DNA of 64,000 bases, from NCBI RefSeq assembly GCF_000426865.1, contig NZ_AUGE01000016.1, forward strand, positions 33,307-97,306. Direction: 5' to 3'. The position numbers and the translations under genes are program-made. The number at the start of each line of letters is the position of its first letter. Position 1 is the stretch's first letter. The DNA is from Citrifermentans bremense R1 (GTDB lineage: Bacteria > Desulfobacterota > Desulfuromonadia > Geobacterales > Geobacteraceae). The notes beneath the pieces were generated by a model, which made no database searches, was not told the origin of the DNA, and saw only the letters and a program-made list of their open reading frames with translations. This document shows positions 35,294-43,699 of this stretch, piece by piece.

Positions 35294-35758
35294 ATGATTG
35301 ACGATATAGACATTCACATACTGGAAATCCTTCAGGAGAAAGCTCGGATCCCCAACGCCGAGGTCGCCCGACAAGTCGGTATGGCTCCTTCTGCGGTCTT
35401 GGAGCGGATCCGGAAGCTGGAGGAACGCGGCATAGTCGAGGGGTACGAAGTAAGGCTGAACCCCGTCTGTTTTCACCAGGGGTTAGCCGCCTTCGTTTTC
35501 ATAGAAGCGGAAGGGAATTCCAGCGAGACGGCCGAGGCGCTAGCCGGCATGACTTCCGTCCAGGAGGTGCACCAGGTGGTCGGTCCGGACGGTTTCCTGG
35601 TGAAGCTGAGAACCGCCGACAATGCGACCCTTGCCCGGATTTTGCGCCACCAGATCCAGCCGCTCAAGGGGGTCAAGTCGACCCGTACCCAGATCGTCCT
35701 GGAGACCGTGAAGGAAACCAGAAGGGTCGATCTGGTGCATGCCGAGCGAAACCTTTAA
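35294..35758 (+). CDS. Lrp/AsnC family transcriptional regulator
   Basis: 154 aa. N-terminal helix-turn-helix (IDIHILEILQEKARIPNAEVARQVGMAPSAVLERIRKLEERGIVEGYEVRLN) and C-terminal RAM effector domain (AFVFIEAEGNSSETAEALAGMTSVQEVHQVVGPDGFLVKLRT). Regulators of this type bind amino acids. It lies 49 bp upstream of a PLP-dependent decarboxylase gene in the same direction, so it probably controls that gene and itself in response to an amino acid such as lysine or ornithine; the ligand is an inference. Confidence 0.9.
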   Translation: MIDDIDIHILEILQEKARIPNAEVARQVGMAPSAVLERIRKLEERGIVEGYEVRLNPVCFHQGLAAFVFIEAEGNSSETAEALAGMTSVQEVHQVVGPDGFLVKLRTADNATLARILRHQIQPLKGVKSTRTQIVLETVKETRRVDLVHAERNL

Positions 35759-35807
35759 CAAGCGACGCAGCGAAGAGCAATTAATAAAGCCAGAGGAGAC
35801 CTATTCA

Positions 35808-37073
35808 ATGCCGATGTCAGCTTCTTTCAAGGACCGCCTGTTCCCCCGCATCCCGCAGATCCAGCAGCGCTTCCAGACCCCGTTCCACATCTACGACGAG
35901 ACCGGCATCAGAGAAACCGGCGCGCAGCTGGTCAAGGCCTTCTCCGGCATCCCCGGGTTCCGCGAGTTCTTTGCGGTAAAGGCGCTTCCCAACCGCGAAA
36001 TCCTGAAGCTCATGAAAGAGATGGGCTTCGGTTTCGACTGCAGCTCCATTCCCGAGGTGATCCTCGCCCGCGAACTCGGGGCAATGCCTGAAGACATCAT
36101 GTTCACCTCCAACAACACCAGCCGGGAAGAGTTCGACTTCGCTACCCAGGACGGCGGGTGCATCCTGAACCTCGACGACATCTCCCTCATCGAGAAGGTG
36201 CCGCACTTCCCGGAGATGATCTGCTTCCGCTACAACCCGGGACCGCGCCGCACCGGCAACGTGATCATCGGCAACCCTGAAGAGGCGAAGTACGGCGTTT
36301 CGCACGAACAGGTCGTAGAGGCCTACCGCCAGGCGAAGGAGCGCGGCGCCACCCGCTTCGGCCTGCACACCATGGTAGCCTCCAACGAGCTGGACTACAC
36401 CTACATCGTCGAGACCGCGCGCATGGTACTCGAGGTAGCCGAGGAAGTCGAAGCTGCTTTGGGCATCAAGTTCGAGTTCGTCAACATCGGCGGCGGCTTC
36501 GGCATCCCCTATCGTCCGGAACAAAAGCCGCTCGATCTGGCCAGGATGTCGGCCGAAGTGACCGAGCTCTTCGACGGCTTCCGCAAGCGCCACGGCCACG
36601 CACCGGCGATGTTCATGGAAAGTGGCCGCTTCATGACCGGCCCCCACGGCGCCCTGGTCACCACCGCCATCAACAGCAAGGACACCTACCGCAGGTACAT
36701 CGGCGTCGACGCCTGCATGTCCGCGCTGATGCGCCCTGCCCTTTATGGCGCCTACCACCATATCGACGTCCTCGGCAAGGACAGCGACCCGAAAACCGAG
36801 ATCTACGACGTGGTCGGTTCGCTTTGCGAGAATAACGACAAATTCGCGGTACAGCGCGAACTCCAGCCGGTCGAGGACGGCGACATCCTTGTCATCCATG
36901 ATTCCGGCGCCCACGGCCACGCCATGGGGTTCCAGTACAACGGCCGCCTGCGTCCCAAGGAGCTGATGCTGCGCGCCGACGGCCGCGTCGAGCTGATAAG
37001 AAGGGCCGAGACGGTGGCGGATTACTTCGCCACCTACGACTTCGAGCCCTCCGTCCTCCCCGCCGGCGTCTAA
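35808..37073 (+). CDS. lysA: PLP-dependent diaminopimelate decarboxylase-family enzyme
   Basis: 421 aa from ATG 35808, with AGAGGAG 10 nt upstream. Fold type III decarboxylase: the PLP lysine lies in FFAVKALPN, the phosphate-binding glycines in FVNIGGGFGIP, the ESGRF motif is present and the catalytic cysteine is in VGSLCENNDKFA. LysA usually reads CESGD at that last place and HIGSQ in the earlier loop (here LHTMVAS), so the true substrate could be diaminopimelate or another basic amino acid. It forms an operon with the Lrp gene and ends at a strong terminator. Confidence 0.82.
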   Translation: MPMSASFKDRLFPRIPQIQQRFQTPFHIYDETGIRETGAQLVKAFSGIPGFREFFAVKALPNREILKLMKEMGFGFDCSSIPEVILARELGAMPEDIMFTSNNTSREEFDFATQDGGCILNLDDISLIEKVPHFPEMICFRYNPGPRRTGNVIIGNPEEAKYGVSHEQVVEAYRQAKERGATRFGLHTMVASNELDYTYIVETARMVLEVAEEVEAALGIKFEFVNIGGGFGIPYRPEQKPLDLARMSAEVTELFDGFRKRHGHAPAMFMESGRFMTGPHGALVTTAINSKDTYRRYIGVDACMSALMRPALYGAYHHIDVLGKDSDPKTEIYDVVGSLCENNDKFAVQRELQPVEDGDILVIHDSGAHGHAMGFQYNGRLRPKELMLRADGRVELIRRAETVADYFATYDFEPSVLPAGV

Positions 37074-37105
37074 AGCGCGCAGACGGAACAAGGTCGCAAA
37101 ACGAC

Positions 37106-37138
37106 AAAGGCATCCGGCTATAAGGCCGGATGCCTTTT
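37106..37138 (+). terminator. Intrinsic terminator after the decarboxylase gene
   Basis: AAAGGCATCCGGC and GCCGGATGCCTTTT around a 6-nt loop. Confidence 0.92.
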
Positions 37139-37181
37139 CTAGTTATTGCTACCGGAAATTTCGCCGCTTAGAGGAGGCGGG

Positions 37182-37928
37182 TTATTGAGGGGGGAGCACC
37201 TTCCCTTTCAATCCCAGGCGCTCCAACTCAGCCAGTTTCTCCTTGGCAGCCTGCTCGGTAGCGAAACAGCCGGCGTTGATGACGTAGGTCGACACAGGAA
37301 CCGTTGCCTCTTTCAGCTCCGACCGAATCCCCTTGCCGGAAAGACGCTTCTGCTCGTCGAGAGCAGCCTGGTGCTCGAAATAGGACCCTGCATAGACACG
37401 GAAGGTCCCGCCCTTGTCTTTTAGCATGAACAGGCCGGCATTTACCTTCCGCAGCTTGTTCAGCATTTTCCTTGCCGCGCCTTCGTCGCTGAATTCACCC
37501 ACTTGGATCCGCAGCATCACTTCCACTTTCTGGCCGCCGGGCCCGACAACCGGCATAAGCCCCGCCTTTTTGACCGCCTTTTTCCCCTTAACGAGAGCGT
37601 TCTTCCCGATGAACTCTCCAACTTCTATGGCATAGGTCCCCGGGACGCTTGCAGAGGTATCCCGGCAGGCTGTTTCCGTCTCCTCCGACATTACGGCATC
37701 GACAGGCAGAGCGACCGGAACCGAAAGTGCGGGAGCAGGCGCGGCGACTTCGGCTTTGATGGGCGCCTGGGCTGCAACGGATGCCTTGACTTCAACGTAG
37801 TAGCCGCCGTCCTGGTAATGCACCTTGGCCGTAGTCATCATCGCAGCTTCGTCAGATTGCGCATGTGACACAAGCGGACGGCAAAAGACAAACAGCATCG
37901 ACACCACAAGCATCCCATTCTTGAGCAT
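37182..37928 (-). CDS. Secreted SPOR-domain protein
   Basis: 248 aa. Signal peptide LKNGMLVVSMLFVFCRPLVSHAQ. After an Ala/Pro-rich linker, residues about 135-248 hold two SPOR-like halves (VMLRIQVGEFSDEGAARKMLNKL and YVINAGCFATEQAAKEKLAELERL). SPOR domains bind denuded peptidoglycan glycan strands, so a periplasmic cell-wall role is likely. It is a single gene facing the decarboxylase terminator. Confidence 0.83.
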   Translation of the reverse strand: MLKNGMLVVSMLFVFCRPLVSHAQSDEAAMMTTAKVHYQDGGYYVEVKASVAAQAPIKAEVAAPAPALSVPVALPVDAVMSEETETACRDTSASVPGTYAIEVGEFIGKNALVKGKKAVKKAGLMPVVGPGGQKVEVMLRIQVGEFSDEGAARKMLNKLRKVNAGLFMLKDKGGTFRVYAGSYFEHQAALDEQKRLSGKGIRSELKEATVPVSTYVINAGCFATEQAAKEKLAELERLGLKGKVLPPQ

Positions 37929-38317
37929 TGTATCCTCGCCGACAGTGATAGAATAATTGAGATTATTTCAGGTCTTCGGCAATGTCAAAGATAATTTATT
38001 CATGACCTCCAAGAGAGCGGCCTCTTGAGGAGACTCGACAGCCGATGTGAAATACATGAGTCTTATCCACTAGGATGTCGGGATTAAATTGATAAAGCAA
38101 AAGTTGTCGTCGGTTCCGAAAGTTTGTTGAGTTCGCAGTTATCCCATTTATCCCCTTCATCCCTGTTCAAATGGTTTGCATCGTACCGCACCTGCGTAAG
38201 TTCCAGCTCCAAAGAAGAGGTATACCTTAAAGCCGGCATCGTGGTAAGATGAGCTTGTAGTAACGACAGGGAAATAAATGAGCGGAAGTAGTAACGGCGA
38301 AAGCCTGGAGGTAAGCC
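37929..38317. other. Intergenic region before csbD, no gene seen
   Basis: 389 bp, A/T-richer than average, with a short inverted repeat CAAGAG/CTCTTG near 38010-38030. It presumably carries divergent promoters for the SPOR and CsbD genes. No convincing -35/-10 pair, RNA or ORF. Confidence 0.5.
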
Positions 38318-38533
38318 ATGAGATCAAGCACGAAAGATACATCAAAGGGTGCGTTACACGAAGCCAAAGGTAAAGTAAAGGAAACAGCCGGTAAGATTTT
38401 CAGTAACGTCTCTCTGGAATCCGAAGGTAAGGCCGAAAAAATAGCGGGCAAAGTGCAGAAAAACGTGGGCAAAGCCGAAAAAAACGTGGAAAGTCATCTG
38501 GAAACCGAAAAAAGCCGTCACGGCAAATGGTAA
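38318..38533 (+). CDS. CsbD-family stress protein
   Basis: 71 aa, Lys/Gly-rich and repetitive: ALHEAKGKVKETAGKIF, then EGKAEKIAGKVQKNVGKAEKN. This GKxKExxGK pattern is the CsbD family, small soluble proteins induced by general stress in many bacteria; the molecular role is unknown. GGAGG precedes the ATG, and a terminator follows. Confidence 0.9.
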   Translation: MRSSTKDTSKGALHEAKGKVKETAGKIFSNVSLESEGKAEKIAGKVQKNVGKAEKNVESHLETEKSRHGKW

Positions 38534-38565
38534 GGTTTGAAAACCACAATTGACGATATAAGAGC

Positions 38566-38591
38566 GGGCGGCCAATAGGCCGCCCTTTTTT
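38566..38591. terminator. Intrinsic terminator after csbD
   Basis: GGGCGGCC, loop AATA, GGCCGCCC, then six Ts. Confidence 0.92.
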
Positions 38592-38715
38592 ATCCGGCGC
38601 CAAACCTGCGGCACCTCCCCCAAACGCCCCTGAACAACGATTGCAGCTCCGCCCCTTCCGCATATAATTTGTCGTGTTCGAGCCCGAACCCCATCAGGCT
38701 TAAAGGAGGTCCAGC

Positions 38716-39087
38716 ATGCGACCTTGTTCCCTGCTTTTTGGCATCGCCACCTTCGCCTTATCTAGCGCGTCCTCTGCCTTCGCCCTCATCGGTCTCAACC
38801 AGTGCGGGCCGGGAACAAAACCGCCGGTGCGGATACATTGCGGCCAGGAGGAACTGCTCCTTGGCTATCGCGACGCCGCAGGCCCCTGCCTCTGGGTCTG
38901 CTGTCCTCCCAACAGTGACGGAAGAACTTACGACTGCTCAGGCGACCCTACTCCCTCGGACTTCAAGCTCGATCTTCGAAACGTCCGACCCAGGCCTTGG
39001 ACAGGCGTCTTCACCCCAGGTTCTTCTTTCTTGAGACCTGACACGGAGAAGGACACCGACGGAGGGATGGTCCCGCCGGCCAAATAA
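38716..39087 (+). CDS. Small secreted cysteine-containing hypothetical protein
   Basis: 123 aa from ATG 38716 (AAAGGAGG upstream). Signal peptide RPCSLLFGIATFALSSASSAFA. The mature part has about six cysteines in pairs (NQCGPG, IHCGQEE, PCLWVCCPP, DCSGD) and a Pro-rich tail, suggesting a small disulfide-bonded periplasmic or secreted protein. No family recognised. Stands alone. Confidence 0.7.
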   Translation: MRPCSLLFGIATFALSSASSAFALIGLNQCGPGTKPPVRIHCGQEELLLGYRDAAGPCLWVCCPPNSDGRTYDCSGDPTPSDFKLDLRNVRPRPWTGVFTPGSSFLRPDTEKDTDGGMVPPAK

Positions 39088-39171
39088 ACGGCTTTTGAAT
39101 CAGCAACGCGAAACAAGGAGTGGTAAAAGGCAAGAGGCTGGCTGCTCGCTGGGTTTTACCGCGTGGCGGTT

Positions 39172-39420
39172 TCAGTCCGCGATTATATGGCCACAGTAGG
39201 GGCAAACGGTACACGAGGGGTCAAGGTAGCGCTGGCAGTGAACGAAAGAACATTGCTTCGGTTGTCTCTTAACCACCGTCAAGGTCTGCACGCTCTGCAC
39301 ACTCTCAATCGGCTGCCCGGCAGCTTGCTTCAGGGGAAGACATTCCAGAGCTTCCTCCATTTGCAGCCGACGTTTTTCCACATTCTGCGCTTTTTTCAGT
39401 TTTCCGTTTTTTGACACTTT
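39172..39420 (-). CDS. Small zinc-ribbon-like hypothetical protein
   Basis: 82 aa if started at GTG 39420 (GGGGGA about 10 nt upstream); a TTG at 39444 would add 8 residues. The N-terminal half is basic and helical (KLKKAQNVEKRRLQMEEALECLPLK). The C-terminus CSFVHCQRYLDPSCTVCPYCGHI has four to five cysteines in a pattern able to hold zinc. No family recognised. It is convergent with the Cys-rich secreted protein and starts just past a bidirectional terminator. Confidence 0.5.
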   Translation of the reverse strand, partial: KVSKNGKLKKAQNVEKRRLQMEEALECLPLKQAAGQPIESVQSVQTLTVVKRQPKQCSFVHCQRYLDPSCTVCPYCGHIIAD

Positions 39421-39445
39421 CCGAAGATCCCCCTGCGCACACAAA

Positions 39446-39478
39446 AGGGGGCATCCGTTGAGGATGCCCCCCTTTTAA
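39446..39478. terminator. Bidirectional intrinsic terminator
   Basis: A run, GGGGGCATCC, loop GTTGA, GGATGCCCCCC, then TTTT. It is upstream of the zinc-ribbon gene, so it may serve a transcript from either side. Confidence 0.75.
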
Positions 39479-39621
39479 ATCTACCTACCACAACCCTCTT
39501 CACCATGTCAACCGTCGCCAAGACCTTTAACTGCGGCGATCTGCGTTATTCCCGTCTTTCGACAAACAGCTATTTTCGTATACGGCCTCTCCACTTGCAT
39601 TGAGGATGCGGGAGGCTTAGA

Positions 39622-40917
39622 ATGGCTCATCCGTTTTTGCCCCTGGAATACAGGCAGTTCCGGGCAAGGGAACAAGCAGTCGAGCCAGCGGGGTTCGTAG
39701 AGAGCGTCTGCAGCAGGAGTAAACCCATGGGTACGTCAGTTGGAATAGGCTTCAGCACCCGGAAAAGCCCGATGGATGCCGGGAATGAGGCAGCCCGGAC
39801 GGCACTGGAACAGGCCGGCATCGCCAAGCCGGACCTCGTCATCGTCTTCGCCACGGTAGGCTACCAGCAGCAGCAGTTGATCGGCGCCATCCGCGAGGCG
39901 ACGTCCGCGGCGCCTCTTTGCGGCTGTTCCGGCGAAGGGATCATCGTGCAGGATGCCGTGGTGGAAACGAACTTCGCTGTCGGTGTCATGGTGATCGCCT
40001 CCGACGAAGTAAGCTTCGGCATCACCTCCGTCACCGGGATAGGCGAAGAGCCTTGCGCGGCCGGCAAGAAGCTGGCAGCGCAGATCACCCCGCTTCTGGC
40101 AGACGACAGCCGCGCCTTTTTCCTGCTGGCGGACGGCTTGGCATTTGATTTCGATCCCTTTGTGGCAGCCTTCGAGGCGGCTCTCCCCTCCTCCGCCAAG
40201 CTCCCGATTTTCGGAGGCCTCGCCGCGGACAACTGGGCTTCCCGCAGGACCTACCAGTACCACGACGGCGAAATATTGAGCCAAGGCGCCTGCTGTATCG
40301 TCATGTCGGGCAGGTGCCGCGTCGCCTGGGGCATCAACCATGGCTGCGTCCCGGTCGGGGCGAAGCGCACCATCACGCGCAGCAAGGGAAACATCATCTA
40401 CGAGATCGATGGGACCCCCGCCTTGGATGTGCTCAAGGAATACGTAGACGAGGACTGGGCGGTCAAGTGGAACAAGGCGACCCTGAACCTCGGGCTCGGG
40501 TTCAAGACACCGGAGCACCTGAGAGAGCGGTACGACGAGTACTACGTGCGGTACATAATGGCAAAGGACGATGAGGCCGGCTCCGTTACCATCCAGTCCG
40601 ACGTCACGGACGGAACCCCCCTCTGGATCGTCCGCCGCGACAAAGAGCTGATGATGGACGGCCTCAGATCAATCCCACGGCAGATCAAAGAAGATCTTGC
40701 CGGGCAAAAGCCCAAACTGGTGCTGCAGTTTGAGTGCATGGGACGGGGCCGGGTCGTATTCAAGGAGCAGGAACGCATGGACCTGGTGAAATGCCTCCAG
40801 CGCGACCTGGGCGAGGACCTCCCCTGGCTCGGCTTTTATACCTATGGGGAAATAGGTCCGATCAGCAGGTACAACTGCTTCCACAACTTCACCTCAGTCG
40901 TTGCGGTAGTCTACTAA
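39622..40917 (+). CDS. FIST domain sensor protein
   Basis: 431 aa. The FIST N domain runs from about residue 37 (GTSVGIGFSTRKSPMDAGNEAARTALEQAG) to about 235, with CGCSGEGIIVQDAVVE; the FIST C domain (about 250-425) includes RTITRSKGNIIYEIDGTPALDVLKEYV and the closing FECMGRGRVVFKEQ. FIST domains are predicted to bind small ligands such as amino acids. The start at 39622 follows GGGAGG; ATG 39730 also has a good site (AGGAG) and fits the family start better. It lies 18 bp before a hybrid kinase gene, so the two probably form one signalling unit. Confidence 0.87.
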   Translation: MAHPFLPLEYRQFRAREQAVEPAGFVESVCSRSKPMGTSVGIGFSTRKSPMDAGNEAARTALEQAGIAKPDLVIVFATVGYQQQQLIGAIREATSAAPLCGCSGEGIIVQDAVVETNFAVGVMVIASDEVSFGITSVTGIGEEPCAAGKKLAAQITPLLADDSRAFFLLADGLAFDFDPFVAAFEAALPSSAKLPIFGGLAADNWASRRTYQYHDGEILSQGACCIVMSGRCRVAWGINHGCVPVGAKRTITRSKGNIIYEIDGTPALDVLKEYVDEDWAVKWNKATLNLGLGFKTPEHLRERYDEYYVRYIMAKDDEAGSVTIQSDVTDGTPLWIVRRDKELMMDGLRSIPRQIKEDLAGQKPKLVLQFECMGRGRVVFKEQERMDLVKCLQRDLGEDLPWLGFYTYGEIGPISRYNCFHNFTSVVAVVY

Positions 40918-40935
40918 GCTCGGGCGGTCGGGTAC

Positions 40936-43497
40936 ATGGACAAAATGCATAGAGATACGCTGACGGTGGAGCTGGAAAGGCTGCGGCAGGAAAACGAGGT
41001 CCTCTCCGGGCAGGTCAAGCGCCTGGTCAAAGCGGAAAGCAGGCTCTACGACTATCAGGAGAAACTGGATCTGCAGCTTAAGGAATACAGCGGGCTCTAC
41101 GATCTCAATTCAAGGCTCTACACCTGCCGCGACCTCCCCGCGATCTTCGATCTCGCCACCGAGTACGTGATCAACAGGCTCGACTACGAGCGGGTGCTCT
41201 TCTTCCAGAAAACCGAAAACAGCGACGCCTATGCGGTCCGCGCCTGCGACGGCTACCATTACCCTCAGGAAAAAGAGGGCGTCTCCTCCCTCACCCTCTC
41301 CCGCCAGGCTGCCATCCTGACCCCGCTTTTCGCCGGGGCCAACTACAGCATCTGCACGGAAGATTCGCAGTCGCCCGATCTTGTCGAACACCGGGACCTG
41401 CTGCTGATGCACGAGTATTTCATCTGCCCCTTGGGAAACCGAACCGACCCGGTAGCATTTCTTGCCGTGGGAAACTCCTCCGAAAACGCGGAGTTCTACC
41501 GCAGGATCAGCGACAGCGAGGAGGCCCTTTTCGGCCTCGGCAACCTGGTCGGGCTCCTCTCCTCCACCATCGAAAACCAGATCCTCTATACCGGGATGAA
41601 GAAGGCCCTTGAGCAGGAGCGCCTTGCCGAGGCGAAGTACCGGGGCATCTTCGAAAACGCGATGGAAGGGATCTTCCAAACCACCCCCGAGGGGAAATTC
41701 CTTTCCTGCAACCCGGCGACAGCCGCCATCCTGGGCTACAGCACCCCCGACGAAGTGCTGGAGGGGGTGGTCAACGTAGGGCTGCAACTCTACGTGGATC
41801 CGCAACGGCGCGACGAACTCTACGCCATGATGTTCCAGCGGCAAAATGTGAAGAATTTCGAGGTCGAATTCTGCCGCAAGGACGGAAGCCGGATCTGGGT
41901 CGATCTCAGTACCCGTCCAGCCTTCAACGAAGAGGGAGAACTGATCTACATCGACGGGGTTATACAGGACATCACCGAGCGAAAGCACAACGAAGAGGCT
42001 CTGCGCAAGCTGTCCCAGGTGGTCGAACAGAGTCCCGTTTCCATCGTCATCACCGACACCCAGGGGCGCATCGAATTCGTCAATCCGAAGTTCGTCCAGT
42101 TGACCGGTTACTCCCCCGGGGAGGTCCTCGGCCAAAACCCGAGCATCCTCAACTCGGGAAAGGCGCCGATCGATAAATCGCGGAAACTATGGGAGACGAT
42201 TCGGGCCGGCAAGGTCTGGGAAGGGGAGTTCCTGAACCGGAAGAAGGATGGCGAACTCTTCTCCGAGCACGCAACCATCTCCCCCATCCGGAACAAGGAC
42301 GGCATCATCACCCATTTCCTGGCCATCAAGGAGGACATCACCGAAAGGAAGCTTTTGGAGGCCCAGCTTTTCCAGTCACAGAAGATGGAGTCGATCGGAA
42401 GGCTCGCCGGCGGAGTGGCGCACGACTTCAACAACATGCTGAGCGTCATCCTGGGGAGCGCGCAGTTGGCGATGCGCTGCGTTACCGAGGGGACCCCGGT
42501 CTGGCAGGACCTGGAACAGATAGTACAGGCCGGAAAGCGCTCCAGCCAGATCACCCGCCAGCTTCTCGCCTTCTCCAGAAAGGAGATCATCGCGCCGCGC
42601 GAGGTGAACCTGAACGAGCACTTCACGGAGATGCAGAAGACGCTGGGGCGCCTGATCGGCGAGGATATCCGCATGAGTTTCAATCCGGAGCCCGGTCTTT
42701 GGACCATCGATGCGGACACGACGCAACTGGACCAGATCCTGGTCAACCTGGCGGTGAACGCACGCGACGCAATGGGCAACGGGGGGGTACTCACCATAGA
42801 AACGGCAAACGTCCGGGTGGATGGCAGCTACAGCCAGTTCCACCTGGATGCCTCCCTTGGGGAATACGTGCAACTTGCAGTCAGCGACAACGGCTGCGGC
42901 ATGGACCGCGAGACCCTGGCGCAGATCTTCGAGCCCTTTTTCACCACGAAAGAGGTGGGCAAGGGGACCGGGCTCGGGCTCGCCACCGTCTACGGCATCG
43001 TGAGGCAGCACAACGGCTTCATCAACGTCTACAGCGAACCGGGACAGGGGACCACCTTCCAGATCAACTTCCCGAGGTTTTCCGGAGCCGCCGTCGATGC
43101 CGCAAAAGACGAAGAGGTTTCGCTCAGCGGTTCGGGAACGGTGCTACTGGTCGAGGACGACCCGCTGGTGCGCAGAACAACCCTCAACACCTTGAAGGAG
43201 ATCGGCTACCACGTCATAGAGGCGGCCGGCGCCGATGAGGCTATCGCCCTTTGCCGCAAGGAAGATACCGACCTCGACGTGATTCTCACCGACGTGGTGA
43301 TGCCTGGCATGAACGGCAAGGAGATGGTGGACGCCATCGAGTCGTTTCGCCCGGGGCTCAAGGTGCTATTCATGTCCGGCTACACAAATGACCTGGTGGC
43401 GCAACGCGGCGTGATGGAGGGGGGGAGACTCTTCATCCAGAAGCCTTTCGATATCCAATCCCTGGCCAGAAAGCTGCGTGAAGCGATGCAGCGTTGA
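40936..43497 (+). CDS. Hybrid sensor histidine kinase (GAF-PAS-PAS-HK-REC)
   Basis: 853 aa, soluble. An N-terminal coiled coil (about 5-55) is followed by a GAF-like domain (about 60-215), PAS/PAC (about 230-350), a second PAS/PAC (about 360-480), DHp with His in GGVAHDFNNMLSV, an ATPase domain with DNGCGMD and GKGTGLGLATVYGIV, and a C-terminal receiver with VLLVEDDPL, the phospho-acceptor in ILTDVVMPGMNG and FIQKPFD. There is no DNA-binding output. It is co-transcribed with the FIST protein gene, which may supply its input. The signal is unknown. Confidence 0.92.
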   Translation: MDKMHRDTLTVELERLRQENEVLSGQVKRLVKAESRLYDYQEKLDLQLKEYSGLYDLNSRLYTCRDLPAIFDLATEYVINRLDYERVLFFQKTENSDAYAVRACDGYHYPQEKEGVSSLTLSRQAAILTPLFAGANYSICTEDSQSPDLVEHRDLLLMHEYFICPLGNRTDPVAFLAVGNSSENAEFYRRISDSEEALFGLGNLVGLLSSTIENQILYTGMKKALEQERLAEAKYRGIFENAMEGIFQTTPEGKFLSCNPATAAILGYSTPDEVLEGVVNVGLQLYVDPQRRDELYAMMFQRQNVKNFEVEFCRKDGSRIWVDLSTRPAFNEEGELIYIDGVIQDITERKHNEEALRKLSQVVEQSPVSIVITDTQGRIEFVNPKFVQLTGYSPGEVLGQNPSILNSGKAPIDKSRKLWETIRAGKVWEGEFLNRKKDGELFSEHATISPIRNKDGIITHFLAIKEDITERKLLEAQLFQSQKMESIGRLAGGVAHDFNNMLSVILGSAQLAMRCVTEGTPVWQDLEQIVQAGKRSSQITRQLLAFSRKEIIAPREVNLNEHFTEMQKTLGRLIGEDIRMSFNPEPGLWTIDADTTQLDQILVNLAVNARDAMGNGGVLTIETANVRVDGSYSQFHLDASLGEYVQLAVSDNGCGMDRETLAQIFEPFFTTKEVGKGTGLGLATVYGIVRQHNGFINVYSEPGQGTTFQINFPRFSGAAVDAAKDEEVSLSGSGTVLLVEDDPLVRRTTLNTLKEIGYHVIEAAGADEAIALCRKEDTDLDVILTDVVMPGMNGKEMVDAIESFRPGLKVLFMSGYTNDLVAQRGVMEGGRLFIQKPFDIQSLARKLREAMQR

Positions 43498-43633
43498 GTA
43501 CTCATTTGAGTGACGCATGTAATCAACACCACCAGACCGCCCCTCCGCAGTTCCGACGCCACCCGCAACAGCCACTACCGTAAAATAGCCAGTTAGCGCG
43601 TATACTTTTTTAAAACTTCATATCCCGGCAAAA

Positions 43634-43649
43634 TGGCACGGTGGGTGCT
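43634..43649 (+). promoter_or_regulatory. Sigma54 promoter for gltBD
   Basis: TGGCAC (43634-43639), 5 bp, GTGCT (43645-43649): the -24 GG and -12 GC elements have the correct spacing. The transcription start would lie near 43660, about 40 nt before the gltB ATG. Nitrogen control of gltB by sigma54 fits known Geobacter regulation. Confidence 0.78.
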
Positions 43650-43699
43650 AACGCATGCGTATCTGATTGCAGCAACAACCACCGCGCAAAGGTTTAATC

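Noticed and set aside
39123..39170. GGTAAAA...TTTTACC inverted repeat as a terminator of the zinc-ribbon gene
   Set aside because: The arms are only 7 bp with a ~27-nt loop and no T run outside them; too weak to list.
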